The notes under the pieces: generated by a model | What the model was told of the DNA's origin: nothing | What the model saw: the letters and a program-made list of their open reading frames with translations, nothing else | Database searches by the model: none | Assembly: GCA_003864495.1 (NCBI GenBank) | Contig: ML133495.1 | Location: forward strand, 2,115,231 to 2,179,230 | Source of the DNA: Nemopilema nomurai | Taxonomy: Eukaryota > Cnidaria > Scyphozoa > Rhizostomeae > Rhizostomatidae | Reading direction: 5' to 3' | DNA length: 64,000 bases | Shown here: positions 12,401-25,326 of the stretch, piece by piece | Layout of the letters: every line of letters starts with the position of its first letter | Numbering within the stretch: position 1 is the stretch's first letter | Program-made: the position numbers and the translations under genes

Positions 12401-15297
12401 GATATGGTGAAGCTCAAACAGAAATTGACTTTAAGCCCAGTTGATTCAACAATCAAATTTGGAGCATTTGCTGGACCAATGACAAAACAAAAGGTACAAT
12501 AATGATGTTAAGCCTAGTTCAACTATTATCCATTTTAGTTTTGCTTTAGTATTAAAATTTATTGGTTCATAAATGTAAACAGAAAAGTTTTTGCAAGACC
12601 TAGTATGATCTTTTCAATAAAAATGTTTGCATTGTGCAAATAAATTTGAAAGCATCTATTTTCAAGGCCAGCAAGGTAGTACTTTACTATGAAATGGTCA
12701 GCCAGTATGCTGGTTGATGTAATGTTATGTGTATGTATTGTTGCTTGCCATGGGAACTATAACATAAATACGTCATGATGACATGAATGCTTGCATGTGT
12801 GAATAAGCATTAACCATATTTAATATTTAATCACTCTTTTTTATGCCTTTACTATAGAAATTAAGTAGCTCTAGGGTCGTTTCATCTTTTGCAAGGTCTA
12901 ACGTACCTCATTAAACTTTATGTGTTTATGTGAATTTCTTCATTGACAGCATTAAATAGCCATTGTTAACATAACTTTGCTCTCTGGATGTGGAGCTTCA
13001 TTGTTCTGCTAGGTCTGAAAAATTATCTGACTGTATTTCTGGTAACACCACATGCAAATGTTTTGTAATTTGTTTCTAATTTCGAATTTTCTTTTCATTT
13101 TTAAAATTTTCAAACATTCCTAGGCTGACATTTTCTTCAAAGACTGGAAATCTAAGTCACCAAATCGAGAAATGTTTGTCAAAGATTTCGAAAAGGGGAA
13201 GGAGAGATTTGGAAGGTAATTTGCAAAGTATTTGATACACAGTGAATAAATTGAGCTGGTTTATTAAAAAAGATGTGGCTTTTGATTTGACAGCTATTCG
13301 TGTTAAAGATTTCAAAATGCTCTTTTTGTTTATATAACGGCTATTTTCCAGAATTCGCAGGCATCGTTTTTTCGTGTCTTTAGCCTTTATTGATACTTAA
13401 ATAGATAATGCTGATCAAGTAACTTTCTTCTCGAAAACTGGTGCTGTATGGTCTTTCTTCTTTGGCTAGGGAACTCTCCCAAAGGCACGATGTGGCTTGG
13501 AATGAATACTGGTCTTTTCTTCAGAGCTTTGCTAACTTATCCTCACCTCAGGGACTAAGGAAGCTGGACAATTTTTTTAAGGGCTCTATGCATTCGCAAA
13601 GGCATACGATTCCGAAGAAAGCCTCGGAATCATCTTCTTCTCTGAGGAAACGATCTCTACTGATTGCCAGAAGTCTGCGTGAAGAGTTTAATCAAGAGGT
13701 TGCTGATAATGGAAGTGCTGTAGAAGACCCTACGGAGGCAGTATCAAAAGTTGGAGATGAGTTTATGTCGGAAAAGTCTAGCAGCTCTTGTGATGAAACT
13801 GAACTCGCAGATTCGATGTCTAATCTCTCTCTAAATGGCAGAAATGTTGGTTCCGTTATAAAGGACAGTTCATGGAGTGTAATTGATGATGAAGCCGAAG
13901 AGAGATTTTCTAACAATTCGCTTAAAGCAACAGATTCACCCGATGAACATCGAACTATGTCAAGCTCTGAAGTTGACGGCAGCAAATCTGAAATGGAATC
14001 TTTCTTTGTTGGCGCGAGTAATGATGTCAACAAAGAGCAGTTCATAGCAGGGTAAGTTGATCAGCTTTGTTTTGCTCCAAAGGTGCGGTTATATATGATA
14101 CAAATCATTTCGTGTTACTTTTTCTTGCAAGAATTCTTCTTGGGTCAAAATCTTTATGTTTCTGAATCTTGGCTCTGTGATTCTTATACTGTGTACCCCG
14201 CTCTATTATAATCACGTCACATTTTTATTTAAGGTTTCATTAAACACTTTTTAAGTAAATGAAACATTTTCCTGCATTTTCAAATAGTGCGCATTACTCG
14301 CTTTTGCTCCAGGCAACTTATTTATCGTGTTCACGTTTACAATGTTGATCCTTATGCTATTCATTGCTCTTTTTAATAATATTTCCTGGGTTCTTGATGA
14401 CTTGGTGACACTTTATGCCATTGGCGTAGCATGTAGTGTTCTGTTTTGATTTAGTTTTATTGTTGATTTGCTGTTGATATAACAACCGTGGTACTTTTTA
14501 GTCCGTTGCCTTCGAAACTGGACTTTGATGTTCTCCAAGCGCTTCATGACGTGGACTATAATCCTAAAGATTATCCATACTTGCACAAATGGATGAGAAA
14601 TGTTCAGAAATATCCGAATGAGAAAAGGATCAGGTATGTTTCCGAGTTTTTCTACAAGTCTGTAATCTGAATGTTGTTATATCAAATCCCCAAGAAATCG
14701 GGCTATTCATTTGTTTGAAAAGATTGGACAAGTCAAATTTTATGGGTAACGTTTGATTGCTACATTGTTTCAATGTTCGACAATTCCTCTGCTAGAAATA
14801 ATTTCTGAGTTTATTAATACAAGTTTGGTTAAACAAAATTTAAATGCCAGTCAGAGTGACGAGGGCAGTATCTTTTTTTGCAGTACATCCCCAAATTTCG
14901 AAATGTTGGCCGGTAAATTTTACGGATGGTCGTTATATGATATGGACTATCGGCAGATGCGTATCTTTACTTTAAATATTATATATGTAATACTATATAT
15001 CAAGGGTAGTTTATGGTAGGAAACGTTAGGGATAGAATGTGTAAGGATCTTATTTGCTAGTAATTGACAAGATCCTATTCATAAAACAGTCAATATTCCA
15101 ATATATAACTGTTTCTCCCCACTCCAAATCGTACGCCCCTGTCAATGATTAATTCAAATATCACAAGCTTATTGTTTTCAAGCGCCAGACTTCTGCATCC
15201 TTTACCTCATGTTTGTTGATGTTATCCTGTTTTAACTTGCAGATGGCCTAGCCCCTGTTCTCCAAGATTTCGATCGAGGCTGTCTTCAGGAAGTTGA
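9408..15297 (+). CDS. ANKLE2: ANKLE2-like protein: LEM domain plus ankyrin repeats
   Basis: Ankyrin repeat and LEM-domain protein 2 homologue. In animals this family binds the chromatin protein BAF and promotes its dephosphorylation, through PP2A and VRK1 inhibition, for nuclear envelope reassembly after mitosis. Exons: 9408-9545, 10230-10910, 11413-11535, 11763-11832, 12300-12493, 13124-13215, 13470-14051, 14502-14633 and 15243-15297, giving 688 aa with every phase closing. Residues 1-46 are a LEM domain ('MDEISNLSDAELASKLKLYG'). About 88-137 form the caulimovirus-viroplasmin/RNase H1-like domain. Ankyrin repeats fall near 213 and 274 ('GDTPLHMACKFGHIDVV'). The C-terminal block has 'FYVPLLR', 'FAGPMTKQKADIFFKDWK', 'LSSPQGL' and 'RWPSP', as in vertebrate ANKLE2. 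The start at 9408 has a good Kozak context (A at -3, G at +4); an in-frame ATG at 9393 has a weak one. No N-terminal membrane segment is seen, unlike human ANKLE2. Exons 4-9 lie in the right palindrome arm. Confidence 0.93.
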
Positions 15298-15731
15298 TCC
15301 AACCTTCACGGAGTTAGTTCTCTCAGCCAAAAACTTGCACTTCGTAACAAGAGAGATCTTGGATAGAAATACATATATATATGTACTTTTATATAAATTT
15401 TATTGTAAATGTTTTGTTTTGTAAACTTTTTTGTCATTTCGCCATTATTTTCGATTGCGCTTCTGTCTATCTAAACATCAATTATTATTTTTATTGGAGC
15501 CAACCACCGAGCCTTGTCCTAAGATTTTTGAATCGATTCTAGTAATCGAAAAGCTATTTTTATGTATACCCAAGTATTAACAAATTTTTAGTCTTATCAA
15601 ATCTCCTCATTTCTAGATTCTAAATATCGTTTCTTTTTCTCACAATCATCAAGAGGATCTTTATTTGTTGAAATAACGCCCAATCTTGACCAGTGACGTA
15701 GCGTGCATCTCTTTATAGGGTATTCACTTTC
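11663..15731. repeat. Right arm of ~4.1 kb inverted repeat (palindrome)
   Basis: Partner of 5146-9221 in inverted orientation. It starts inside ANKLE2 intron 3 and runs through exons 4-9 and about 430 bp of 3' flank, ending at 'tattcactttc' (15721-15731). The sequence beyond diverges completely from the left-arm flank. Confidence 0.95.
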
Positions 15732-17740
15732 GCCAAAAAGGCGTGGTTGGGCGTGGCATAGAAGAGAGCCAGGGAAGCTAGATGGGGTGAAAAGATTTGA
15801 ATAACTTTGCTGGAATCAAAGGTAATTTGTAAAACCTAGGCTGGCAAACTGTAGGCTTACAATAGCAAAATGTGTTACGTTTGTTGGGATTTTCTTACGA
15901 CGGAGAAGTTGATGCTTGTAAACCAACTGGTGGGCTAGGCCAATCCACCACTGCCCCGAATAAGTAGCACTGAAATAATCAACAAACAATAAAAATATAA
16001 ACGGAAGCAAATTTAGCAAGACAGTTCTTGCCCCACAATACGCGCTGACAGACACATTAGAAAAGTGCCAACTAACACAACAGGACGCAGCATAGCATGT
16101 GAATGGCACCTGGGACATTAGAAAATCTGTTTGATACAAAACCCAACCGCTACTAATTTCCAATGTTTGTTGAATTGTGAAACATTTTAAACGGGCATAG
16201 CGTCCTTTTACAGATACAAGGGTTTGGAAATTAGAGGTGGCAGAAAAAAATTCCAAACAACAAACATATATTTTGTCACATTAATGGTTAGAAAGAGTTC
16301 AAAAACATTCTAAACATGATACTGATAGGACGGTGAAATATCTGACTGAAAGGGGAGGTTATTTTAGGCCGAATCACTCATTCAGTAAAGCTGCCACATA
16401 CGAAGTTTACATTAGAGGTTGAATTGGAGAAGCCATAATAGTGTCAACACCTTTGTTCTTGTTCGTAAAATATAAAAACCTGATCCAATAACTAGTCCAA
16501 GGTCTTGAAGCTTTTGTTAGCTAGGTCGTTTGCATTGGCCATACTTACCTGTTTTCCTCAACGTGAAGCAATCTATGAAGCCCCAAAACAAGATTAATTT
16601 TCAGGCTAAAGACCTTACTCATAAAGGCAATGAAACTACTTTCTGGATTTAAAGAGTATGGTTGTAATAAAACAACAAGAGTGTTCTCGATTTCAATGAA
16701 GCCCCTTGGCTTATCTGGATTGACATGGGGAAATATGTCAGGTCTACCAGACCTGGTACCAAACCTACTGAATATGTATTCACCTATCCATGTCTTGAAT
16801 GTTTTTGGATTTCAGTGAAGATGCAATAATGGTTTCGTTCCTTGTACATAGTCTTCCTTAATAGCTACTAGGATCATATATTCCATGTTTATTAGTTCAA
16901 CGAAAGTTTAGGAAAAGGTCATTTCTCTATACCAAACCTGTTTGATGCAGAGTGCGAAAGTCTCACTGCCGTATTATACTAAGTGTTACACATGGTAATA
17001 TTTCGATAGTGAATAAGTTGTTCAAAAAGAAAAGGAGGTAGCAAAAAAGAAATCTTTACCTTATCCTGACGCGGTTCAAGACAAGTACATCCTTGTAAGG
17101 ACATTTTCATGATTACGACAATATAGCCAGGATAGTTCTCATTGTTTTCTTTCATTTGTTAAAGAGCTTCGTACATTTGAATTGACTGATTTTTGGAGCT
17201 GTATAATTATTCAGAATGCAACACAGTCTTGCTTTTCACGAATACAAATCATTAAAAAAATCTAACAACAGTGGTCTTACGCAAGCACCACGCTTCTCCT
17301 CCTTTGTTCTCCTCTATATTTCCGTTCGCCTATACTTTATGCCGAAGCCAGAAATAACAAGTTATTGTCGGTGTACATCATGCAATATTTATGCAGAGCT
17401 AGTACGCAGGAAAGCCTTGAAGGGTAAAATACGCGTGAAATTTTGTACAAATTTAAAATAAAAAACTAATATTTACTTGAGAAGCATGCGACAAACTAAT
17501 ATTTCTAAAAATACATAGTAACACAAAGCAATAAGCAGGCATAGCAAATGTGAAAATGAAAGCGTGGATTTTTCAACTTGAGTCAGTATTAATATTATAG
17601 AATGTTTCCCGACAAATCACTGCAAAACCTGAATCGAATAGATATAAATTCCCTTGGTCACAGAAAAGGGAACTCCCTATTTTGTGCCACCGTTTTAGAG
17701 TCAGGATTCTTGTCAGCCGACGAAATTGTTGTCGCCAACG
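15732..17740. other. Intergenic stretch between ANKLE2 and AATF
   Basis: I recognise no gene here. The longest frame is a 146-codon minus-strand ORF (15816-16256) with no family signature or convincing exon partners. The remainder is AT-rich. Confidence 0.4.
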
Positions 17741-17746
17741 TGAAAC

Positions 17747-17776
17747 GAAAACGAGAATTGAGGTATTCTCGTTTTC
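17747..17776 (+). promoter_or_regulatory. Perfect 12-bp hairpin upstream of AATF start
   Basis: The arm 'gaaaacgagaat' (17747-17758), a six-base spacer and the exact complement 'attctcgttttc' (17765-17776) can form a 12-bp stem. It lies about 70 bases before the AATF ATG, so it would sit in the 5' UTR or at the promoter. Any regulatory effect is speculative. Confidence 0.4.
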
Positions 17777-17845
17777 ATGTGGGGTGATTTTGGTGCATGC
17801 TGAAGTTAGGCCAAGAGGTTTCTGGTAAAGGTAGGTGACTTTCTC

Positions 17846-20800
17846 ATGGCGTCCATTCGGGAACAACTCCGTGAACTCGAGAACCCAACTCCAGGTTCAT
17901 TTGACCCAGAAGACTCTGGCTCTCTTACGGCTGCTAAATTAACCAAAAATCGCGAAGAAGAGGTTGAAAGTCATGAGGGGCACACACCGACGACAGAAAG
18001 CATTAACCGGTTTGGTACTATACGAAAGCGGACGAAAGAGCCTTTAATTACCGATTATAAATACAAAGGAATTAAAATTTCAAGGAGTGAACTGGAAGAT
18101 GAAAACTTATCTTCCCACAAAGCTGTGGAAGGGGATGAAGATGAAATTGATAATGGAGATGATTATGATGATTCTGGTGAAGATGATGACAGTGACGCGT
18201 ATATCAGTGATTGTGATGTGGACAATGGTAGTGTTCAGTATAATGGATTCCCAGAAGGTGAGTCTGAGACCTTGCCTCAAGATCTATTGTTAAAAGAGTA
18301 ATGTTCGTAGAAAATCCAGCCAGGAGTTAGTCAGTTGAATGGTTTGGTTACTTGTTAGTATCATTTATTTTATAGTCCAGCCCAAATATGATTGTGCATT
18401 TTAATAAGTGAATAAGTGAACCTTAAGGTAAAGTGCAGCGTGCAGGCAACTGGGGGCACTCAGGTAGTCTGAAATTTTGCTGTTTAATGATCCACCCACC
18501 AAAGTTAGGTAGGTATATACTGATAGCCCCATCATACATGTCTATGGTTGTATTTCCCATCAAGTAAATGGAGTTTGTGAGGACTAACAGAAGCTTACAT
18601 AGGCACTTCTTCTAAATGAAGCCAGGTATGGTTTTGATTGCCTGCTTTGGAAGCTTTTGTATGGAGAGTTAAAGTGAAGTAACTACTTTTGATAGTACCC
18701 AAACTTCTAGTACACTGATTTTTATCTGTGCATATATATATATATATATATTGTTTATGTACAAATATCTGACTGGTAATCACAAAGTGGCTATATGGGT
18801 AGTCAATCAAAGTCATACAAAGGATGTTTCTTTGTTCACATAAAGATTTTGATGAACAGGCCTTTGTGCTACATTTTATAGGTTTGGCAATGACTAGAAA
18901 AGGGCCAAATTTTTTTGTATCATTGATAACAAAAGGTGTTCATGCTATCAATAAATCAAAGTTTCAAAGTAGTGATGCTATACCATCAAAAAATCATTTA
19001 CTAGAGCAGCAATTATTTGTTATTTTCCAATATAAAGTTTAGTTTGCCTGTTTTAGGGGAACCAAAGACTCTTGAAAGTGTTCACAAGAAGATAGATGTT
19101 GGAGATGGCATTGAGTCTGAGGATGAAGATGATTCAGCAGAAGAACAGTCAGCTAAAAATCAGCTTCAAAAATTGACAGAGATTGATACTTTGAAGGGAA
19201 AAGCTGTATCAAACCAGCTTGGTAATGTCTTTGCAATTTCACTATAAGTCTTGAAATACTTTTTGTTCCATGTTTATCAGATTGACATACAAAGATTTGG
19301 AACGTGGAAGGTTATTCGGAAAAAAACAAACTAAGATCTAAGTACACAAGTGAATCACACCTTCATTTGTCATCTCCAGGTTTTCCACATTGTGATATCT
19401 CATGTTCAGTTTGTTACAACAATTAATCAGTTGAAAGCTGAGGCAATGTGCATTATTGTCCTGATTTTAAAACATTGAGTGATTAGATAGAAAGTCAGAT
19501 GGTTTAAATCTAGACATACAAATTATCCTTGAATTAGTTTGGTTATGTCATGTGATAACACGCCCATGCCCTGGCACACACCTTCCATTGTTTAGAAGTG
19601 AAGTTTAATCCACACCACAAATAACCTGAACACTTCATTCTAAAGTGACAAATACTGTCCATTGTTGTTTCTTTATTATACTCCAACAATCACAAAATTG
19701 TTTCTATTTAATGGGAGGTTTTAAAAATATTATACATTGTTAAGAAGGTGGATAGTTGTAGCCTTTCTGATTATAAACACAAATATAGCTTGATTAATTT
19801 CTAATTGGAAATGAGTTGAATACATAAAATAGATGTTACTTCCGTCTCTTAAGTTTTGTTCTTAGTAATAATTTTCTTTGATAGCTGCAAGCAGAATTTA
19901 TTTTTCAACAATTAATTTGTATGCTTTTCTTACTGTTATCTCAATTAATTCCTCTAAGGACTATGGGAGAAGCTTTTGGAAATCCGTATCAAGCTACATA
20001 GATGTGTACAGTTAGCTAATAAATACCCACAAGGTGGAAGAATCAAGCATTTTGAAAAGGCTGGGGGGCCTAACATTCAGAAAGAGAAGAAGGATGGTAG
20101 TTACATGTTTGTTAATTATCATTTCTCTTTCTCTACTACTGATTCATTGATTCATTTATTTTCAAGAAACCTTTTGAAAAAAATTGCTGGTAGAATAGAA
20201 ATGTCAAAGTTTATACTATAAGGAAAACCAATAATCAAGTTAAGGTTGTCCTTGATCTTTACAACTGGACCCAAATTTCAAATAATTCCCATTTTGTGAA
20301 TGGTCATTGCATTTGAGTTAGACCAAATCTTTTGTAGTTTTTAAGAACAAAGGAAAGCATTTTTCAAACTAGTTTTACTATAAAAGTTTTCTCCACATGC
20401 AAGGAAGATTTGATCTAATGGATTTATCAATGCTAAAACATCTTTGTAACTTTTTGTAATGGGTAGGCTAATTGTTTTTGCAGTGAAAAAGTCATTAGTT
20501 GCTGTTTTGGATGAACTGCTGGAACTTCAGTCAAAGCTGTTAAGCAGGAGTAATCCAATTACGTCACAGGATGGAGATACAACTGGTGCTGGTGAAAGTG
20601 ATGAGGAAATAAACAGTGACTCAGACATTGAAAGTCACGAAAAAGAGGCCCATAAGCAAAGTTTGGATAAACCCAGCATTGCAGCAAAAATGTCCATTCC
20701 AACAAAAAAGGCAAAGATAATTTACATTTCTAGTTACTGTGTTACGATATTGCTAGTGTTTTAGTATTTTTTATAGTTTGTTGTTGAGGTTAATTAGCAC

Positions 20801-23800
20801 AGCAATGCTGCACAGTTTTAGTTAATGCTCAATTGCTAATTATTTCTTACATGTGATGATACCTTATTAGGTGTCATGTGGAATCGACAACTTGTGTAAT
20901 CTAAAATTTTCTAGTAGACTACAAACTTGTTTTGCAATGCTACTATCTTTTGTTTTTCAAATATCTTTCTATTTTAGACCATAACTGAATTTGAAAAAGA
21001 AATTTCAAGCAGACATTGCATTTTTGAGAAAGTTGTAGAAGAAACAATAACTAAGTGGGATGAAAAAACAAAGACAAGTTATGGAAACAAAAAGAATAGA
21101 GTAAGGGTTCTTTTATCTTCATTAAAAACTGTTTTACGTATTTATTGTTGTCAGTTTTTGCTATTCATCAATTTTGGTTTTGAAATACTAAAATCTGGAG
21201 TATTTATCATTTATTATATGGCTACTTTTTTACTTGATGTATGATTCAGAACTTCAAAATAGTTTGAAAAAAGCTTTGAAGCTTAGTTTTGTGATAAAAC
21301 CTTTTTTATATAGTATGTTCAACACATTGTTGCTCGAAAAAAAAACAATGGAAGTAACTTTAGATTGAACTTTTTTTATAATCTCTTTGTGCTCCCAACC
21401 CTGCCTGGTTAATTACACAAATCGACGGTCTCTTTTGCAATGCTTATTTTTTGAAGGATGAAATCATAACAGCTTAAAGTAGTTAGGTAGGCAATTTAAT
21501 TTGTTTCCATCATTTTTCAGAATTTTGCTTCATTCGACCGATCTGTTATCCAGCAGATCAAACAGGTTTGTTTTGTGTTTCCAATGCTTCCCTGTACGTT
21601 TTTGAATAGTGCTTTTCGCCTTTCAGTCTTGAAATCTTAAAAGCAGTCGACTTTGCTTCCGCACACTGTCCCTTGCTGTCATTGCATTCACAATCGCCAG
21701 CAACTAATTTTTTGTTGTTTTCATTCCCACGTTGGATTTCATTATCCATACTATGCTTCACTGTCTATACTTCATTATCAATGTCTTTTTATCAGATACT
21801 GTCCGAAAAGGAGCGTCTTGTCAAGCGAACACAGCTTAAGCGAAGCATTTATCGTACCCTTGGTAGACAGTATCAAGAGAATTCGACAGAAGAAAGCGCA
21901 GTACGTTTTTATTTCTTCCAGTATCTCTAGTCGTGTGAGCTAAGGGTTATCTTACAATAAGAGGGGGGTGTTGAATCTGGTAATTTGCTTTTTTGTTGCA
22001 TTTTGTTTCACTGATTGTGGGATGTCACACTGGTAGAGGAGGACGGCAAGCTGGAAATAATAGCATTTTTTGGCAAATACTCACCGTCTAAAGCTTTAAA
22101 TTCAAAAAGAATATTTGACCTCAAACACTCCATTTGGGGTAGAGGTTTATTTTGTTTGGTTTTTTTCTTCCAGGAAGATGTCGATTTGCATTTGAAAAAC
22201 TATGATCCTGAAATCTTTGACGATGATGATTTCTACCACCAGGTACTAAAATGTATTTCTAATCTATTTATATTTCTGATGAAAGTTGCTATTCCAAGAA
22301 ATTAGAAACGCGGAGCCCAACCTTTTTGGCAGTCATTCGAATGCTTAAAAATAGAAGTTTGCATAATTAACCAGGTTCACTTTCTTTAAATTATCTTTTC
22401 GCTAAACTAGGCTAAATAAGTTAGTAAGTAATGAGTGTTTTGAATTATGAGTGTAACCGAAGAGTGTTGGTTGAAATGGAAACTCAACTCTCTACTTAGA
22501 TCTTTCTCTCCTGTCTACCTAGCAGCAAATTCTTTTCTTTCTATCTGCCTGTCTATCGTTAACGTGTTTGTGTATTCGCATTCTAAGCGAATGAGTCGCA
22601 AATAGCAGCATTGACCTGCAACATCAACTATCAAGTTACGTTCATGCCTGTTGTCTTTTTTAGTTATTAAAAGAATTCATCGAAAGAAAGTCAAACGTTC
22701 TAACAACTGATGATCCAGTCTCAATGGGCAGGTTAGTGTAGTACTCGTGGAAAAAAATTTGAAATTGTCTTTAGGTCTTCGTATTGGCTCCGGTTATGTT
22801 TCCCGCTTATTTGAACAACTTGCTGTTATTGAAATTTCGAGCTTAGTTTTTTAAAAGGTTTCTAAGGTACATTTTCTCTAACTAGCTCGAACTTCAGGCA
22901 TTTCAACTGCTGCGAATTTCGGCTCTACAGAGAAGAGAGAGACTTTCTTCACCCATACCTTTGTCTTTCTGTGAAGCTTTGTTTGAAGTAAATGGCGATC
23001 CCCGAGAAAGCTAGTGGATGTTTGCTTGTTTCATTAACTCATTTTTGCATTCGTTTCGTGTGGCTGTATACTGGTATACAGTGGTGCTGCTTTTCAAAGT
23101 CAGTCCACAGATTTTAATGCTGTCATTTACATCTGACAGACAATGGCTTGAAATTCAGAAACTTAGAAGTAAAGCAAAAAAGAAAGTTGATTCAAAGGCA
23201 AGCAAAGGTCGCAGGATAAGGTATTTATGTTTGATCGTTGGAAGTGTAATCATTGTAGCTAATATTTGTCGAATGTTGAAAGTGCGAGGATGCAACTTAA
23301 CTATGTTGCCTTTCCCTCTACATTGAGTTTCACTCAGTGTGCCCATTCCATCCCAGCCTTTGTTCCGTTTTGCTTCTGTATCGTTTTTTAACATCTTTTT
23401 CATCAATCACCATCACAGTCAATCGGTTGGTCGGTCGGTCAATCGGTCGCTCGTTTGGTCGGTCGATCAATCGGTCGATTTTTCGCTCAGTTGGTCGGTC
23501 GGTCCTTCAGTTAGTCGGCTGATAAGTCGGTCAAACCCTTCTAGTTCATTCTATCTGATTTAGACCTTTTTCGCACTGTTCCAGGTACAATGTACATTCG
23601 AAATTGTTAAATTTTATGGCGCCAGTGAGCGTTGGGTCCATGAACGATCAAGCAAGGTAAGCATAAGGGATTAAACGAATTTTGTGCTGGTCTCTTTCCT
23701 TTCAAAAGTTATTGTGTGCATGGGTGACTTGAAGCTATTTATGTATGACTAAATTTTTTATGCCGTAATTTGAACTCTTATGGTAAGCATTTGATCTAAA

Positions 23801-24076
23801 GTCTGTCGCTATGGACCAAAGGACAATAAGTTACATATATGAATACTGGTCTATATGACTGGTCTATCACTGATATCGATTTTTGTGATATTAAATTTTG
23901 TGATATCACTCACTTAGTTTTGTGATATTAAAATTAATAACATTCCCTTTCACTCTTAAAGCCGTCACACTGAAATTTGACATATTTGGACCTAAGATCA
24001 AAATCGGACTTTTCTTGTTTACTTCCCTAGAAATGACCTATTTAAATCTTTGTTCGGCGGTGGTGGTGGCCAATGA
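17846..24076 (+). CDS. AATF: AATF / Che-1 (Bfr2) homologue
   Basis: Apoptosis-antagonising transcription factor, a nucleolar small-subunit processome protein needed for 40S ribosome biogenesis that is also described as a transcription cofactor. Twelve exons: 17846-18257, 19057-19221, 19959-20096, 20484-20710, 20978-21100, 21521-21565, 21796-21900, 22174-22242, 22664-22731, 23140-23220, 23585-23656 and 24031-24076, giving 516 aa (human about 560). The N-terminal third is acidic (Asp/Glu runs near residues 90-125). Next comes the AATF-Che1 region ('LWEKLLEIRIKL', 'ITKWDEKTK', 'NFASFDRSVIQQI'). The family signature 'EIFDDDDFYHQLLKEFIERK' spans an exon junction, followed by basic 'KASKGRRIRY' and the TRAUB domain ('KLLNFMAPVSVGSMNDQAR', 'DLFKSLFG'). 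Intron 4 (20711-20977) uses a GC donor. The protein ends in a short Gly run. It converges with the canopy gene downstream. Confidence 0.94.
18733..18754. repeat. (TA)n microsatellite
   Basis: A short alternating TA tract in AATF intron 1. Confidence 0.8.
23418..23533. repeat. Degenerate (TCGG/TCGA)n tetranucleotide repeat
   Basis: About 115 bp of imperfect 'ggtc' and 'aatc' tetramers in AATF intron 10, stop-free over 60 codons or more in two frames purely because of its periodicity. Confidence 0.85.
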
Positions 24077-25326
24077 AGTTGTTTCCGGAAGATGTGAAAC
24101 GGGCCCAGGTTGTTTGGTTGTGCTGCCAAATCGGGATTAAACCACGCGTAAGCTTTGATTGCAATACCAGGAGATGTCACTGTAGGTATTATAAATGGAC
24201 ATTCAGTGCTTCGGTGCTCGAGTCTTATGTGAATCAATAGTTTTGCGAAACAACAGGATGTGTGATTTTTCTTCCTCCGTGTCATTACTTTTTGCACTAT
24301 CACTTTCACATGACATTACCTGGTTACTTCATTTCCGGGTTCTCAGACCGCCCATTTGCATTGACACCTGATGGCGTCTACCATTTTTCTGCTTCTGCAA
24401 ACTCTAGTCACGCGGTTTGCCAATTACCATGCTCCTCCGTAGTGATCAGACTTGCGGAAGGGTTAAAGCCGTCTAAGCCCTCTAATAACAAAGCTGCACT
24501 TTTTCAAAAAGCACCCTTTCGAATAAGCTGTTTTTTTCTAAAAAATATTTAGTAGTTGGCAGGAAGTATTTTATTGGCTGACACAAGTCTATATGGTTTT
24601 CAATCCTATTCCTCTTGAATAAGTTTTTGGTTTTCAAATTATTCTTCCTGCCATGCAAAAAGGTCTCCGTGATTATTTCTTTTCCAATGTGAGTTTTGCT
24701 CATATTTTGCTCTTCACTGAAAATGTTTTCATTCAAGTTTTCCACAAGAAATCCAAAGAAACTAATTTGAAGTTTTAAAGAGATTTTTTTCTATCATGAC
24801 ATCTTTCCGTATTCTATGTCATTGTACGAGTATTATCCTTATTTCATATCATCAGTCACAATCAAGAATTTACAGCAAATGCAGCTTATTATTTTATCTT
24901 ACCAGCATCCTTACGTAAAAGCTAAAGCAATATGAATATTTCGGCTATTTGTTTTGAACTTGGGTGGTAAAGGAAGATTATACTTGGTATTGGGATAGTA
25001 TTGCTTGTAGCTAATTTCAAATCATTATTTTTGTCAATAGCAATCACACCAGTTATGCTCGATTGTGAATGGACTTAAAGATTGAAATGCTTTCAACCAT
25101 GGGTTTATTTAGGATGTTAATGACCTTTGGTTGTCTTCACCAAAAACACTAAACTAAAATCGGTAAAAACTCAGAGAAGGCGATGTTTTACAAATTTGCT
25201 CATGGAGCTCTAATACCTAAAAATCTTCTTAAAAATTATGCTAAATGAATGTTGAGCGCTTTTCTGTTCACTTGTTAGCTTCTTCCCAATCGCATTAGTT
25301 ACACCCTTTTCTCAGCTAAAGTCAAG
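24077..25326. other. Intergenic stretch between convergent AATF and canopy genes
   Basis: This region holds the 3' flanks of AATF (+) and the canopy gene (-). Short AT-rich frames are present, but I see no coding signature or structured RNA. Confidence 0.5.

Noticed and set aside
15816..16256. 146-codon minus-strand ORF downstream of ANKLE2
   Set aside because: No recognisable domain, no supporting exon chain, and composition like the surrounding non-coding sequence.
17573..17866. 97-codon minus-strand ORF overlapping the AATF start
   Set aside because: It crosses the AATF 5' UTR and first codons on the opposite strand and shows no domain; most likely chance.
23337..23563. Two overlapping ORFs rich in Gly-Arg-Ser / Val-Ser repeats
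   Set aside because: Translation of the TCGG-type tetranucleotide microsatellite inside an AATF intron.
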